Positions 1 through 8,149 of a DNA stretch of 51,092 bases are shown here, one piece after another. The position numbers and the translations under genes are program-made. This DNA is from Bordetella parapertussis (GTDB taxonomy: Bacteria > Pseudomonadota > Gammaproteobacteria > Burkholderiales > JACQAP01), in assembly GCA_945900965.1 (NCBI GenBank), contig CAMDKM010000022.1, positions 1 through 51,092 of the forward strand, in the 5' to 3' direction. Numbering within the stretch: the first letter of the stretch is position 1; each line of letters begins with the position of its first letter. Below the pieces are notes generated by a model. It ran no database searches. It was given only the letters and a program-made list of their open reading frames with translations, and had not been told where the DNA came from.

Positions 1-1
1 A

Positions 2-142
2 TTGCTGGCAAAGGGCTTTGCAACTACCGAGGCAATCCTGATCATCGCACGAAAGCTATTGCGCATCGCCTTCGCTATCTGGACCACAGGTAGGCCATTC
101 AATCCCGACAAAATAGGAAAAAAGACTTGCCAAAAACCATAG
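2..142 (+). pseudogene. Transposase C-terminal relic (IS110-like), cut by window edge
   Basis: The frame is open from the window edge and stops with TAG at 140-142, giving 46 residues. The segment around residues 12-35 (ILIIARKLLRIAF, then a Trp and GRPFNP) resembles the extreme C-terminus of IS110-family transposases as I remember them. No upstream catalytic part lies in the window, so the gene may be whole outside it or already truncated. A diverged second copy of the same tail follows at 152-211, so at least one of the two is a relic. The family assignment is from memory of the tail motif only. Confidence 0.5.
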
Positions 143-151
143 GAACTACGG

Positions 152-211
152 TTGCTGATCATCGTCAGAAAGTTGTTACGCATCGCCTTTGAATCCGGGG
201 TCAGGCCTATA
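152..211 (+). pseudogene. Second, diverged transposase-tail fragment
   Basis: Codons 155-190 encode LIIVRKLLRIAF, nearly the same peptide as codons 38-73 (LIIARKLLRIAF). The DNA differs mainly at synonymous sites (CGA/AGA, CTA/TTG, TTG/TTA, TTC/TTT). That pattern suggests the tail of a second, related transposase rather than a recent duplication. No stop closes the match; similarity simply ends near 195 and the frame drifts on to 412. It is a fragment, not a functional gene. Confidence 0.4.
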
Positions 212-415
212 CTTTATAGTTACAGCAATCGGTGCCTTCAACCATTTCCCCCTGCACTATTTTTGTCTGAATTAACGGCATCCGGCGCGAGCGAGGTCTC
301 GACGCGCCTCGCCATCCAGGCAAGCGGCAGATTCTCCGCTTCATATATATATCGGGGAAGCGTGCGCCGCGCGAACGCGACGGGGCTGGCGCTACTGAAC
401 AGAAAACGGTGATTG

Positions 416-443
416 GTGAACAGTGAACAGTGAACAGTAAACG
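416..443. repeat. 7-bp tandem repeat (gtgaaca)n
   Basis: Three perfect GTGAACA units (416-422, 423-429, 430-436) are followed by a degenerate unit GTAAACG (437-443). The short motif AACGGTGA occurs just before (405-412) and just after the array. It is a simple-sequence tract in non-coding DNA. No gene start lies close enough for it to act as an obvious phase-variation switch. Confidence 0.8.
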
Positions 444-496
444 GTGATGGGGGAAGGCGTGTCCCACAAGGGGATTCCCAAGGGATACCGGTCGCT

Positions 497-735
497 GACC
501 ATAACCGGTCTTCGACCAATTGCACTACCTTAAGCGCCCATGTCCGAGAATACGGCGCTTGCGCCAAGACAGTGCGTAGTACGTAGCCTGCATGCAGAGC
601 AGCGGAATGCGGGGAAAATGCACGGTTGCAGCACCAAGTCCCGGATTGCGCTGCGCTCCATCCGGGCTACATGCCATAGATGTCACGGCATTCGGTCTTA
701 AGGTAGTGCCGTGGCGGTCTTCGACCATAAATGGT
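497..735. repeat. Composite palindromic (MITE/REP-like) intergenic element
   Basis: A perfect 13-bp inverted repeat, GCACTACCTTAAG at 522-534 and its complement at 697-709, brackets about 160 bp. GGTCTTCGACCA occurs on both outer sides (507-518 and 716-727). Inside is a hairpin, CCCGGAT at 640-646 pairing with ATCCGGG at 660-666, carrying the GCGCTGCGC loop common in proteobacterial extragenic repeats. Smaller palindromes lie at 554-565 and 588-597. No coding potential is seen. It sits just downstream of the minus-strand gene at 743. Together with the two transposase tails and the 7-bp repeat it accounts for most of the gene-free 1-742 stretch. Confidence 0.55.
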
Positions 736-742
736 AAAAATG

Positions 743-1333
743 TCAAGCGACGGCGTGGCGCTCCAGCAAGGCATGCAATAACTCCAGGCGGGCGGCGTCT
801 TCGCGTTGTTCCAGGAGCGATTGCTTGTCTTCAGCGGGCAGGGGCAGGACTTCTGCCAGCCGGTAGCTGACCCAGCGCGGATTGGCGTAGTCCAGCGGGG
901 GCGGAAAATTTTCCGAGCCCAGACGTTGAATCGCTTGTTCGAGAACTTGCCGGCAAAATGAAACTATCGCGGCGTTTTCCTCGCCGCTGATTTCTTCCAG
1001 CAGTTCAATTTTGGCGCGAATCAGCCCGTTATTCTGGGTCGTGTGCTCCAGAATCCGAAACGGCTGCGCGCCCTGCGTCACCAGATGAAACATGCCCAGA
1101 TGAGGCATCTCCCATTCACGGATGTCGGCCGTGCAGCCGATCTCTTCCGGAATTGCCGGTACGCCTACTTCAAGGCCTTCGCGAATGCGGCACACGCCAA
1201 ACGCCGTGCTACTGCGAATACATTCCTTGGTCATGTCGAGATAACGCTGCTCGAAGATGCGCAGCGGCAACAGGCCGCCCGGAAACAGGACTGTGTTCAA
1301 CGGGAAGATGGGCAATTCCAAGAGGGTGGACAT
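743..1333 (-). CDS. Lon N-terminal (LonD/LAN) domain protein
   Basis: A 196-residue protein made almost wholly of the Lon N-terminal substrate-binding domain. It opens with LPIFPLNTVLFPGG and continues with RIFEQRYLDM, both typical of stand-alone LAN-domain proteins (peptidase S16, Lon domain-like). There is no AAA+ or Lon protease domain, so it cannot be Lon itself. The stand-alone family is thought to bind proteins or peptides, but its role is not established. I chose the ATG at 1333 because the conserved domain begins within a few residues; a TTG at 1357 would add eight poorly conserved residues. It is the last gene of the minus-strand cluster and is separated from ubiX by a 166-bp spacer filled with a repeat. 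Confidence 0.85.
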   Translation of the reverse strand: MSTLLELPIFPLNTVLFPGGLLPLRIFEQRYLDMTKECIRSSTAFGVCRIREGLEVGVPAIPEEIGCTADIREWEMPHLGMFHLVTQGAQPFRILEHTTQNNGLIRAKIELLEEISGEENAAIVSFCRQVLEQAIQRLGSENFPPPLDYANPRWVSYRLAEVLPLPAEDKQSLLEQREDAARLELLHALLERHAVA

Positions 1334-1358
1334 AATGAACCAAAATAATTCCGTCAAT

Positions 1359-1479
1359 CACGGAGGACACGGAGATCACGGAGAAAAACAGAGGATTTTC
1401 GTATTCGTTCACACATTGAGTGCAAGTCACAGGCAAGGTATGCCCCTGAACTTACTCCGTGCTCTCCGTGTTCTCCGTG
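1359..1479. repeat. Inverted-repeat element with 9-bp-spaced CACGGAG arms (copy 1)
   Basis: The left arm has CACGGAG at 1359, 1368 and 1377. The right arm has its complement CTCCGTG at 1455, 1464 and 1473. Each arm is therefore a three-unit array with an exact 9-bp period, and the arms are inverted about 70 bp of unrelated sequence. The transcript could fold into a long stem. It fills the spacer between ubiX and the Lon-domain gene. A second copy with the same arms lies at 2988-3259. Confidence 0.75.
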
Positions 1480-1499
1480 TTTCAACTGCGTTTTTGGGA

Positions 1500-2117
1500 T
1501 CATTCTTCGGCGGGGCTGCCCCAGCGGGGCATCAGGCTGTGTTCCACACCCAACTGATCGAGGATGCGCGCCACCACAAAGTCCACCAGATCATCGGGAG
1601 TCTTGGGGTGATGATAAAAACCTGGATTGGCCGGCAGAATGACCGCGCCCGCGCGCGCCAGTTTGAGCATGTTTTCGAGATGGATTGCCGACAGTGGCGT
1701 TTCGCGCGGGACGAGAATCAGCTTGCGTGATTCCTTGAGGATGACATCGGCCGCACGTTCGATCAGGGTGCTGGCGAGCCCGGCGGCGATGGCGGCCAGG
1801 GTGCCCATCGTGCAGGGGCAGACGACCATCGCGTCATCGGCATTGGAGCCGGAGGCCACGGGAGCAAACCATTCCTCGCGGCCGAAGGCCTGCAACCGAT
1901 CCGGGGGCGTGCCGAAGCGCGCCGAAAAAAAATCCGCGGCATCCCTGGGGCGGGACGGCAGGTTCAAATCCATTTCCTGGCGGGCGACAATCTGGGCCAC
2001 CTGCGAATACAACAAGTGAACCTTCACGCCCGACTTCAGCAGACATTCGAGCAGGCGCACTCCGTAGGGCATGCCCGAGGCGCCGGTAAATGCCAGGGTG
2101 ATTGCCGCGGGCTTCAC
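1500..2117 (-). CDS. ubiX: Flavin prenyltransferase UbiX
   Basis: A 205-residue flavoprotein-fold enzyme. It transfers a dimethylallyl group to FMN, making the prenylated FMN cofactor used by UbiD-type decarboxylases in ubiquinone synthesis. The N-terminal TGASGMPYG (residues 11-19) is the FMN-binding signature, and [16 protein letters not shown] and [16 protein letters not shown] are conserved family blocks. I take the GTG at 2117 as the start. It overlaps the rapZ stop as GTGA, and residues upstream of it in frame are not family-like. No ubiD is in the window. It is probably translationally coupled to rapZ. Confidence 0.93.
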   Translation of the reverse strand: MKPAAITLAFTGASGMPYGVRLLECLLKSGVKVHLLYSQVAQIVARQEMDLNLPSRPRDAADFFSARFGTPPDRLQAFGREEWFAPVASGSNADDAMVVCPCTMGTLAAIAAGLASTLIERAADVILKESRKLILVPRETPLSAIHLENMLKLARAGAVILPANPGFYHHPKTPDDLVDFVVARILDQLGVEHSLMPRWGSPAEE

Positions 2118-2953
2118 GTGGGCAATTCGCGGTGGCGTATCAGGACGCTGCGCCGGGTGCGGAAATGCGCCGTGAGTTCCTCGGCGAAAAACACCGAGCG
2201 ATGGCGCCCGCCGGTGCAACCAATCGCCACCGTCAGATAGCTGCGGTTATCTCGCACAAAACACGGCAGCCACTTTTCCACATAGCCGCGAATGTCAGCG
2301 AGCATCGCCATGGCGTCCGCATCGGCGCGCAAAAAGGCCACCACCGGCGCATCCTTGCCGGTCAGGGGGCGCAATGCCGGATCGTAGTGCGGGTTGGGCA
2401 GGCAGCGCACGTCAAATACCATGTCCGAATCCAGCGGAATGCCTTGTTTGAACCCGAAGGACTGGAACAACAGGGTGAGTGTCGAATCACCCAGAGTCAG
2501 CAAATCCTTGACCCAGGCGCGCAGTGCGTTGGGATTGAGTTCGCTGGTATCGATGTGGTGGCCTTCGCTGGCCAGCGCGGCCAGGCGCTCGCGTTCCTGA
2601 TCGATGGATTCGGTCAGTGTGCGCTTGTGGTCCGCCAAGGGGTGGCGGCGACGGGTTTCGGAAAATCGTTTGACGAGTGTGTCGGTCTTGGCGTCAAGGT
2701 AGAGCACATGCACGTCATGGCCGCGTTGTCTGAGTTGCACCAGACAATCGGGCAATTCGGACAGGGTGGCGCCACTGCGCACATCGATGCTCACAGCGAC
2801 GTCCTGGTAGCCTTCGCCGGCGAGCGATTCGATCAGGCCGATCAACAAACTCGCAGGCAGGTTGTCGACGCAATAATAGGCGCTGTCTTCCAGCACGTTG
2901 AGCACAATGCTTTTGCCCGAGCCCGACAGGCCGGTGACGACGATGAGTTTCAT
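2114..2953 (-). CDS. rapZ: RNase adapter protein RapZ (nucleotide-binding)
   Basis: A 279-residue P-loop protein. In enterobacteria RapZ delivers the sRNA GlmZ to RNase E and so controls glucosamine-6-phosphate synthase; whether that target exists here is unknown. Walker A is GLSGSGKS at residues 8-15. The C-terminal half carries [10 protein letters not shown], the RapZ/YvcJ hallmark. The ATG at 2953 puts the P-loop at the usual distance; a start at 2980 would add nine extra residues. It belongs to the rpoN-hpf-ptsN-hprK cluster but is split from hprK by a 321-bp spacer with a repeat. The classical next genes (IIA-Man, HPr, enzyme I) are absent; ubiX follows. Confidence 0.93.
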   Translation of the reverse strand: MKLIVVTGLSGSGKSIVLNVLEDSAYYCVDNLPASLLIGLIESLAGEGYQDVAVSIDVRSGATLSELPDCLVQLRQRGHDVHVLYLDAKTDTLVKRFSETRRRHPLADHKRTLTESIDQERERLAALASEGHHIDTSELNPNALRAWVKDLLTLGDSTLTLLFQSFGFKQGIPLDSDMVFDVRCLPNPHYDPALRPLTGKDAPVVAFLRADADAMAMLADIRGYVEKWLPCFVRDNRSYLTVAIGCTGGRHRSVFFAEELTAHFRTRRSVLIRHRELPT

Positions 2954-2987
2954 AAGCGCGATCCCGGCTTCATCGCACAAAAGGCGA

Positions 2988-3259
2988 TTGAATCACGGAG
3001 GGCACGGAGCGGCACACGGACACGTTACCGACGTAGTCGGCCGATCGCGGGTAGTGCGCCGAAGCACCGCCTCCCGCCCCGGATGGCTGCGCCAACGCCG
3101 TGTCGGCGGTGCCGGAGAAAATCCAGAATTTACATTGCTCTGGCCTTTCACCCAGAAGGTGAATATCCAAAGGTAAGTATTTCAATGTATTACCCCGTGA
3201 TCTAAAAGGGTACTCCGACGTGCTACGCACGTAGGGTATCCGTGTTCTCCGTGATTCAA
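2988..3259. repeat. Inverted-repeat element with CACGGAG arms (copy 2)
   Basis: The ends are a perfect 13-bp inverted repeat, TTGAATCACGGAG at 2988-3000 and its complement at 3247-3259. Inside each end a second, 9-bp-spaced unit follows (CACGGAG at 3003-3009; ATCCGTG at 3238-3244). The interior includes a palindrome, ACGTGC-TAC-GCACGT, at 3218-3232. It occupies nearly all of the hprK-rapZ spacer and has no credible coding frame. It shares the arm architecture of copy 1 at 1359-1479, but its core is longer and unrelated by eye. Confidence 0.75.
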
Positions 3260-3274
3260 CTGGATTTCTTAGGT

Positions 3275-4216
3275 TCATTCCGGCTTGCCCATATGTTGCT
3301 CCTGCCGTTGCACGAATTCCTGGGTGCTGTCCATGCCGCGCAGTTGCAGCACATAGTTGCGAACCGCCGCCTCGGTCAATACGGCAAGGTTGCGGCCGGC
3401 GGCCACCGGCAGGATGACCTTGCGGATATTGATGCCCATCACTTCTTCGGTGCTGGCGTTGAGCGGCAGGCGTTCCAGGCCGGGAATGACCCCGCCAACG
3501 GGTTTTTGCAGTTGTACGATCAGTTTGAGATTCTTGCGGATGCGGATTGCGGTTTCACCAAAGATGGTGCGAATGTTGAGCATGCCCAGCCCGCGTACCT
3601 CGAGGAAGTCCTTGATCAATTCCGGGCTGCGCCCTTCCAGAGTCTGCGGGGCGATGTGATAGAGCTCCACCACGTCGTCGGCGACCAGACCGCTGCCGCG
3701 GGAAATCAGTTCCAGCGCCAATTCGCTTTTTCCCACGCCGCTCTCGCCGGTGATGAGTACCCCCATGCCCAGGACATCGAGAAATACCCCGTGCCGGGTA
3801 ATGGACTCCGCCAGCGCGCGGCCCAGATAAGTGCGAATGACCCAGATGATCTGCAGGCTGTGCTGCGGCGAGGCGATTAACGGAATATTGCCCGCAGCGG
3901 CAAACTCCGCCAAGGTTGCCGGTGCCTGTTCCTGGTCGCTGAGGATGATGCAGGTCAGGCCGCTGCCGGTCAGCCGCGACAGGGCTTCGCGCTGGGCGGT
4001 CTCGCTCAGGGTGGCGTAATAGGCGGCTTCGGTACGGCTGAAAATCTGAATCCAGTTGGGATGAATAAGATTCAGGTGCCCAATTAATCCCTGCGAGGCA
4101 TGGTTGATTTCCCCGCTGTCCAGAAACGCCCCGCCGCCATGGTTTCCGGAGAGCCAGGTCAGTTTCAGTGCCTCGGCATTATCTTTGTAGAGCTGATCGA
4201 CGCTGATCCGGGGCAT
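3275..4216 (-). CDS. hprK: HPr kinase/phosphorylase HprK
   Basis: A 313-residue bifunctional enzyme that phosphorylates and dephosphorylates a seryl residue of HPr. In proteobacteria it forms part of a regulatory, non-transporting PTS. Walker A is GESGVGKS (about 157-164), preceded by HGVFLDVLG with the catalytic His (about 142). The family signature LEVRGLGMLNIR follows at about 206-217. I chose the ATG at 4216, which has GGAA about 9 nt upstream; another in-frame ATG lies at 4234. Either start overlaps the end of ptsN, indicating coupling. No ptsH or ptsI is in this window. Confidence 0.94.
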   Translation of the reverse strand: MPRISVDQLYKDNAEALKLTWLSGNHGGGAFLDSGEINHASQGLIGHLNLIHPNWIQIFSRTEAAYYATLSETAQREALSRLTGSGLTCIILSDQEQAPATLAEFAAAGNIPLIASPQHSLQIIWVIRTYLGRALAESITRHGVFLDVLGMGVLITGESGVGKSELALELISRGSGLVADDVVELYHIAPQTLEGRSPELIKDFLEVRGLGMLNIRTIFGETAIRIRKNLKLIVQLQKPVGGVIPGLERLPLNASTEEVMGINIRKVILPVAAGRNLAVLTEAAVRNYVLQLRGMDSTQEFVQRQEQHMGKPE

Positions 4217-4670
4217 GAGGTTTCCAATTCGCAATCAGTTGCTGAACCTGCGAGGCATCGGACAGCGCCGCCAGTTGTTCTCGATTGAAGCGGTCGCTGA
4301 ACAGTTGTGCCAGTTCCGAAAGGATCTGCAGGTGCATATCAGTGGCTTTTTCCGGCACCAGCAGCACGAATATCAGATTGACTGGAAGATCGTCTGGCGC
4401 TTCGAAGGGAATGGGTGTCAGGGTGCGGACAAAAGCGCCAGCCGCCTCGCGCAGGTCCTTGATCCGCCCGTGAGGGATCGCCACTGCGTGCCCCAGCGCG
4501 GTCGAGCCGAGCCGCTCGCGCTCAAACAAGGCATTGAACACCTGGCCGCCACGCACGCCCAGAGAGTTCTCGAACAACAAGCCCACCCGCTCGAAAACGC
4601 GCTTCTTGCTGGTGACATCCAGATCCAGCAAAACATTGCTGACCGGCAACAGCCGGGACAACAGGCTCAT
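4179..4670 (-). CDS. ptsN: PTS-Ntr IIA protein (EIIA-Ntr)
   Basis: A 163-residue EIIA domain of the nitrogen-related phosphotransferase system, acting as a phosphorylation-state sensor rather than a sugar carrier. The site AIPHGRI carries the phosphorylatable His (His67), in the typical context LGHAVAIPHGR. It lies between hpf (24-bp gap) and hprK (overlap), matching the usual rpoN-associated order. The last 15 or so residues are Gln/Arg-rich and look non-conserved. Confidence 0.94.
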   Translation of the reverse strand: MSLLSRLLPVSNVLLDLDVTSKKRVFERVGLLFENSLGVRGGQVFNALFERERLGSTALGHAVAIPHGRIKDLREAAGAFVRTLTPIPFEAPDDLPVNLIFVLLVPEKATDMHLQILSELAQLFSDRFNREQLAALSDASQVQQLIANWKPHAPDQRRSALQR

Positions 4671-4694
4671 TGTTGAAACGTTCGAGTCCGACGC

Positions 4695-5018
4695 TCAGGT
4701 CGGGGGGATTTCCCGGATCGACTCCTGACCATGATGATTGGCGTACTTTTCCTTGTGCTTGAGAATCTGGCGATCCAATTTGTCGACCAACCCGTCGATC
4801 GCCGCGTACATGTTGGGTTCTATGCATTCGACGAAAAAGTCCTTGCCGCTGACATGCACCTTGGCTTCCACCTTTTGCGCGAGTTTGTCCACCGACATGA
4901 TCATGGTGACGTCAATCACCTGTTCGAAATGCCGATTTACCCGAACGAGTTTTTCCGTCACATAGTTGCGGATCGCGGGCGTAATTTCCAGGTGATGACC
5001 AGACAGGTGAAGATTCAT
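4695..5018 (-). CDS. hpf: Ribosome hibernation promoting factor (short HPF/YhbH)
   Basis: A 107-residue short-form hibernation factor that binds the 30S decoding region and promotes inactive 100S ribosomes in stationary phase. It starts MNLHLSGHHLEITPAIRNYV, the beta-alpha fold of the family, and has a Lys/His-rich C-terminus (ILKHKEKYANHH) as in YhbH next to rpoN. There is no C-terminal dimerisation domain of the long form. It lies 27 bp downstream of rpoN and is probably cotranscribed with it. Confidence 0.93.
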   Translation of the reverse strand: MNLHLSGHHLEITPAIRNYVTEKLVRVNRHFEQVIDVTMIMSVDKLAQKVEAKVHVSGKDFFVECIEPNMYAAIDGLVDKLDRQILKHKEKYANHHGQESIREIPPT

Positions 5019-5045
5019 TATTTTGGGCCTCCTCTACAGCGTTGT

Positions 5046-6488
5046 TTAAATTGATTTGCGCAGACTGACCGGAAGAATTTGCAGGGACTCCCGATATTTG
5101 GCAATGGTCCGGCGCGCCACTACGATACCTTGTTTGCCGAGCACCTCGGAAATCTGGCTATCGCTCAATGGCCGCCGCCGGTCTTCTTCGCCGACCAATT
5201 GTTTGATCAAGGCGCGGATGGCGGTAGCCGAACAGGCGCCTCCGGTGTCGGTGGTGACATGACTTCCGAAAAAATACTTGAGCTCGAAAATGCCCCGTGC
5301 AGTGAGCATGAACTTCTGGGTAGTGACCCGTGAAATGGTGGATTCATGCAGATCCAGGGTCTCGGCGATTTCCCGCAGCACCAGCGGTCGCATGGCCACT
5401 TCGCCATGCTCGAAAAAGTGCCGCTGCCGATCAACAATCGCCTGCGACACGCGAAGAATGGTGTCGAAGCGCTGCTGGACGTTCTTGATCAGCCATTTGG
5501 CTTCCTGGAGCTGGCCGGAAAGTTGTTGAAAACTGGCGTCCCGGTTGCGGTGCAGAATGTCGGCGTAGAGCCGGTTGACCCGCAGTTTGGGCATGGCTTC
5601 GGGGTTCAGCGCGGCCACCCACAACCCCTTGATTTTGCGCACGACCACGTCGGGAACGACATAACGAGTTTCCGCCCCGGTAAAGTTCGCCGCCGGGCGC
5701 GGATTGAGTCCGATGATGAATGCCTGAACGGTGCGCAACACCTCGTCATCGCAACGCAGGATTTTTTTCAGCTTGGGGTAGTCGCGGGCGGCGAAGGTAC
5801 TCAGGTGTTCGGTGACGATCTTCAGGGCTTCCATGCGATAAGGCGTATCTTCCGGGTACGCCTCGATCTGCAAGCGCAGGCATTCGCTGAGATTTCGGGC
5901 TCCGACCCCGGCTGGCTCCAGACTTTGCAGGTAGCGTAAGGCGATCGCCAGATCGTCCGGGCCGATTTCCAGCTCGGCGGGAAGCAAGGCCACCAACTCC
6001 GTCAGATCCTGCGCCAGCAAACCGTCGTCATCCAGGCAGTCAATAAGAAAAGCCACGATGCGCTTGTCGCGATCAGGCATTTTCATCACATTCAACTGGT
6101 CGAGCAGGTGGTCGCGCAGCTTGGCCGGCTCCGCCGCCATGGGTGGCGACTCGCCGTCCTCGTCACCGTCTTGTTGCCCGCTAAACGAGGTGTAACCATC
6201 GTCGAGCGACCATTCCGTGCCAGCCGCATCGTGGTTTTCGGCCGATTCGCCCTCCGGCGCCGCCGGGGCCGATGATTCGAGGGTGGAAGGGGTATTAATC
6301 GAAGGCGGCCCGGGAATCGCCGCCGTGTCTTCTTCTTCGTCGCGCTCGAGCAGCGGGTTATCCTGGAGGAAGGTTTCGATTTCCTGATTGAGCTCCAGGG
6401 TGGAAAGCTGCAACAGCCGGATGGATTGCTGGAGCTGTGGCGTCAGCGTCAGATGCTGGGAGAGCTTGAGCTGTAGAGAATGTTTCAT
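5046..6488 (-). CDS. rpoN: RNA polymerase sigma-54 factor RpoN
   Basis: A 480-residue sigma-54. Region I (about residues 1-50) is Gln/Leu-rich with LTLTPQLQQSIRLLQLS and binds core and activator. Region II (about 50-115) is acidic and Pro/Ser-rich. The core-binding and HTH regions follow. The RpoN box, ARRTIAKYR at residues 458-466, reads the -24 element. It matters here because the pilin gene at 12425-13105 has a sigma-54-type promoter and the pilus operon encodes an NtrC-family activator. Confidence 0.97.
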   Translation of the reverse strand: MKHSLQLKLSQHLTLTPQLQQSIRLLQLSTLELNQEIETFLQDNPLLERDEEEDTAAIPGPPSINTPSTLESSAPAAPEGESAENHDAAGTEWSLDDGYTSFSGQQDGDEDGESPPMAAEPAKLRDHLLDQLNVMKMPDRDKRIVAFLIDCLDDDGLLAQDLTELVALLPAELEIGPDDLAIALRYLQSLEPAGVGARNLSECLRLQIEAYPEDTPYRMEALKIVTEHLSTFAARDYPKLKKILRCDDEVLRTVQAFIIGLNPRPAANFTGAETRYVVPDVVVRKIKGLWVAALNPEAMPKLRVNRLYADILHRNRDASFQQLSGQLQEAKWLIKNVQQRFDTILRVSQAIVDRQRHFFEHGEVAMRPLVLREIAETLDLHESTISRVTTQKFMLTARGIFELKYFFGSHVTTDTGGACSATAIRALIKQLVGEEDRRRPLSDSQISEVLGKQGIVVARRTIAKYRESLQILPVSLRKSI

Positions 6489-6559
6489 ATTCCGAAATCA
6501 CGGGCGACGTTGGACAATGGCGTTTGACCTGTAGGCATTGATATCCGTATTGGGCTAAT

Positions 6560-6680
6560 AGCCCGTCGGATTTCGGGTGAATCTGCTGTACCAGTGGGAA
6601 AGCGGCCCCTGTTTCCCGGCTTCTTGCTCGCCATTTCTCAATATACGTGTCGAAATCTTCAAGACTGGCCTCGCTTAGCC
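6560..6680. repeat. Degenerate copy of the 29588-29755 inverted-repeat element
   Basis: The 268-bp spacer between lptB and rpoN holds sequence alignable by eye with the element at 29588. AGCCCGTCGGATTTCGG resembles AGCCTGTCGGACTTAGG. GTCGAAATCTTCAAGACTGG (6649-6668) resembles GTCGAAATCCTCAAAATCTG, and both continue CCTCGCT. The outer ends are no longer matched, so this is an eroded copy. The rpoN promoter should also lie in this spacer, but I could not place it with confidence. Confidence 0.5.
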
Positions 6681-6756
6681 AACACTATCCACTGATGGTT
6701 TTACTATCGAACACCGGGGTGAAAAGTCCTTGACCCGGGGCGGGAAAAGAGCCCTT

Positions 6757-7479
6757 TCACAATTTGAAGTGTTCACCTAAATATACTTTTCTAACACTTT
6801 CATTATAGACGATTTCCTCCGGTCTGCCGCACGCGAGAACAGTGCCGTCATTAATGATGTAAGCGCGGTCGCAAATGCCCAAAGTCTCGCGCACATTGTG
6901 ATCGGTGATCAATACGCCGATATCGCGCTCCTTCAAGAAGCGAATGATCTTCTGGATATCGAGCACCGCGATCGGATCCACCCCGGCGAACGGTTCGTCC
7001 AGCAGGATGAAGCGGGGATCCGTCGCCAGGGCACGGGCAATTTCAACCCGCCGCCGCTCGCCCCCGGACAAACTGATGGCCGGGCTATTGCGCAAATGTG
7101 CGATGTGCAATTCCTGCAGCAGCGCATCCAGCCGGGACTCGATTTCATCGCGGCCCAGACCGCGCAGCTCAAGCACCGCACAGATGTTTTCGGCGACCGT
7201 GAGCTTGCGAAATATCGAGGCTTCCTGGGGCAAATAGGACAAGCCCAGACGCGCGCGGCGGTGAATCGGCGTGTGGGTCAGGGTCTGATCGTCGAGGAAC
7301 AGATCTCCCCCGTCGACCGCCACCAGCCCGACCATCATATAAAAGCAGGTGGTTTTTCCGGCGCCGTTGGGGCCGAGCAGGCCGACAATTTCGCCGCTAA
7401 CGACTTCCATCGACACATCCTTGACCACGGTGCGCGCCTTGTAGCGCTTCTTGAGTTTTTCCGCCCGTAATTGACTCAT
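6757..7479 (-). CDS. lptB: LPS export ABC transporter ATPase LptB
   Basis: A 240-residue cytoplasmic ATPase that powers LptFG in pulling LPS from the inner membrane. Walker A is GPNGAGKT (36-43), signature LSGGE (137-141), Walker B FILLDEPF (157-164), and the switch His is in TDHNVRET (His194). The block [15 protein letters not shown] is characteristic of LptB. It lies 31 bp downstream of lptA and upstream of rpoN, the standard proteobacterial order. lptF and lptG are not in the window. Confidence 0.97.
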   Translation of the reverse strand: MSQLRAEKLKKRYKARTVVKDVSMEVVSGEIVGLLGPNGAGKTTCFYMMVGLVAVDGGDLFLDDQTLTHTPIHRRARLGLSYLPQEASIFRKLTVAENICAVLELRGLGRDEIESRLDALLQELHIAHLRNSPAISLSGGERRRVEIARALATDPRFILLDEPFAGVDPIAVLDIQKIIRFLKERDIGVLITDHNVRETLGICDRAYIINDGTVLACGRPEEIVYNESVRKVYLGEHFKL

Positions 7480-7510
7480 CGGCGGGGGTTGGATGTCGGT
7501 AGGCGAAGTG

Positions 7511-8149
7511 TCATGGCTTGGGCGACTGAAGGGTGCTCGAAGGTTTGAGTTCCGTGCCGGAGCTGGCGGGCACCGGCGTGCCCTTGGGCTGGAGAATCAC
7601 GCGCACCCGTCCCTGCGCATTGCCCGGCGTGGCGGTCGATTTTCCGCCGCCGATGACCTGAAAAAATTCGGTTACGGCGTTGTAGGAAATATAGTCTCCG
7701 CGGATTTCATCCGCGCCGCGCTGGATACGGGCGTTGGTAAACAATTGCACCTTGTCCCCCTTGCTGTCGTACTCCAGGCGTTCGGAAAAACCCTCCACGT
7801 AATCGTCAAACCCTTCCCGTTTCTGGCGAAATTGAGCAGGCTTGCCCATTGCAATGCCGTACTGGAAGCCATTGGCATCCTGCTTGACTGTGATCTGGTC
7901 TGCCTTGATCGTGAGCGTGCCCTGCGTCAGCGTGACGTTACCGACGAACAATGACTCTTTGCGCAGATCGTCCAGCTCAACTCTATCCGCCTCCAGATTG
8001 ACGGGCTTATCGCGGTCGGCGCGCTCCGCGACGGCGACAGGAGAGCAGGTTAATAGCAATGCGACTACCAGCGAGACGACGGTTCTCTCTGGCTGCCGAG
8101 GTCGGTTTTTCGCCGCTAAAGTTTGTTCTTCCCGCAAATCAGCGGCCAC
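7511..8149 (-). CDS. lptA: LPS transport periplasmic protein LptA
   Basis: A periplasmic OstA/LptA-fold protein that bridges LptC to LptD for LPS transport. A hydrophobic signal segment ([18 protein letters not shown]) precedes the mature start near [20 protein letters not shown], followed by repeated beta-strand motifs such as [17 protein letters not shown]. The C-terminal 30 residues are Pro/Ser-rich. The start is uncertain. The first ATG (8206) overlaps lptC by 68 bp and gives an over-long n-region. A GTG at 8149 and a TTG at 8137, just past the lptC stop, are alternatives, and none has a good ribosome binding site. I list 8149 as a compromise. Confidence 0.85.
   Translation of the reverse strand: MAADLREEQTLAAKNRPRQPERTVVSLVVALLLTCSPVAVAERADRDKPVNLEADRVELDDLRKESLFVGNVTLTQGTLTIKADQITVKQDANGFQYGIAMGKPAQFRQKREGFDDYVEGFSERLEYDSKGDKVQLFTNARIQRGADEIRGDYISYNAVTEFFQVIGGGKSTATPGNAQGRVRVILQPKGTPVPASSGTELKPSSTLQSPKP

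Noticed and set aside
416-443. 7-bp tandem repeat as a phase-variation switch or small CRISPR
   Set aside because: Units are contiguous with no spacers, and no start codon or promoter of a supported gene lies next to the array.
2102-3205. 367-codon open frame on the plus strand
   Set aside because: Antisense to rapZ and running through the repeat element; no domain or signal, and composition of a shadow frame.
2970-3278. 102-codon open frame in the hprK-rapZ spacer
   Set aside because: It is a translation of the inverted-repeat element; both ends fall in the terminal repeats and no protein family is recognisable.
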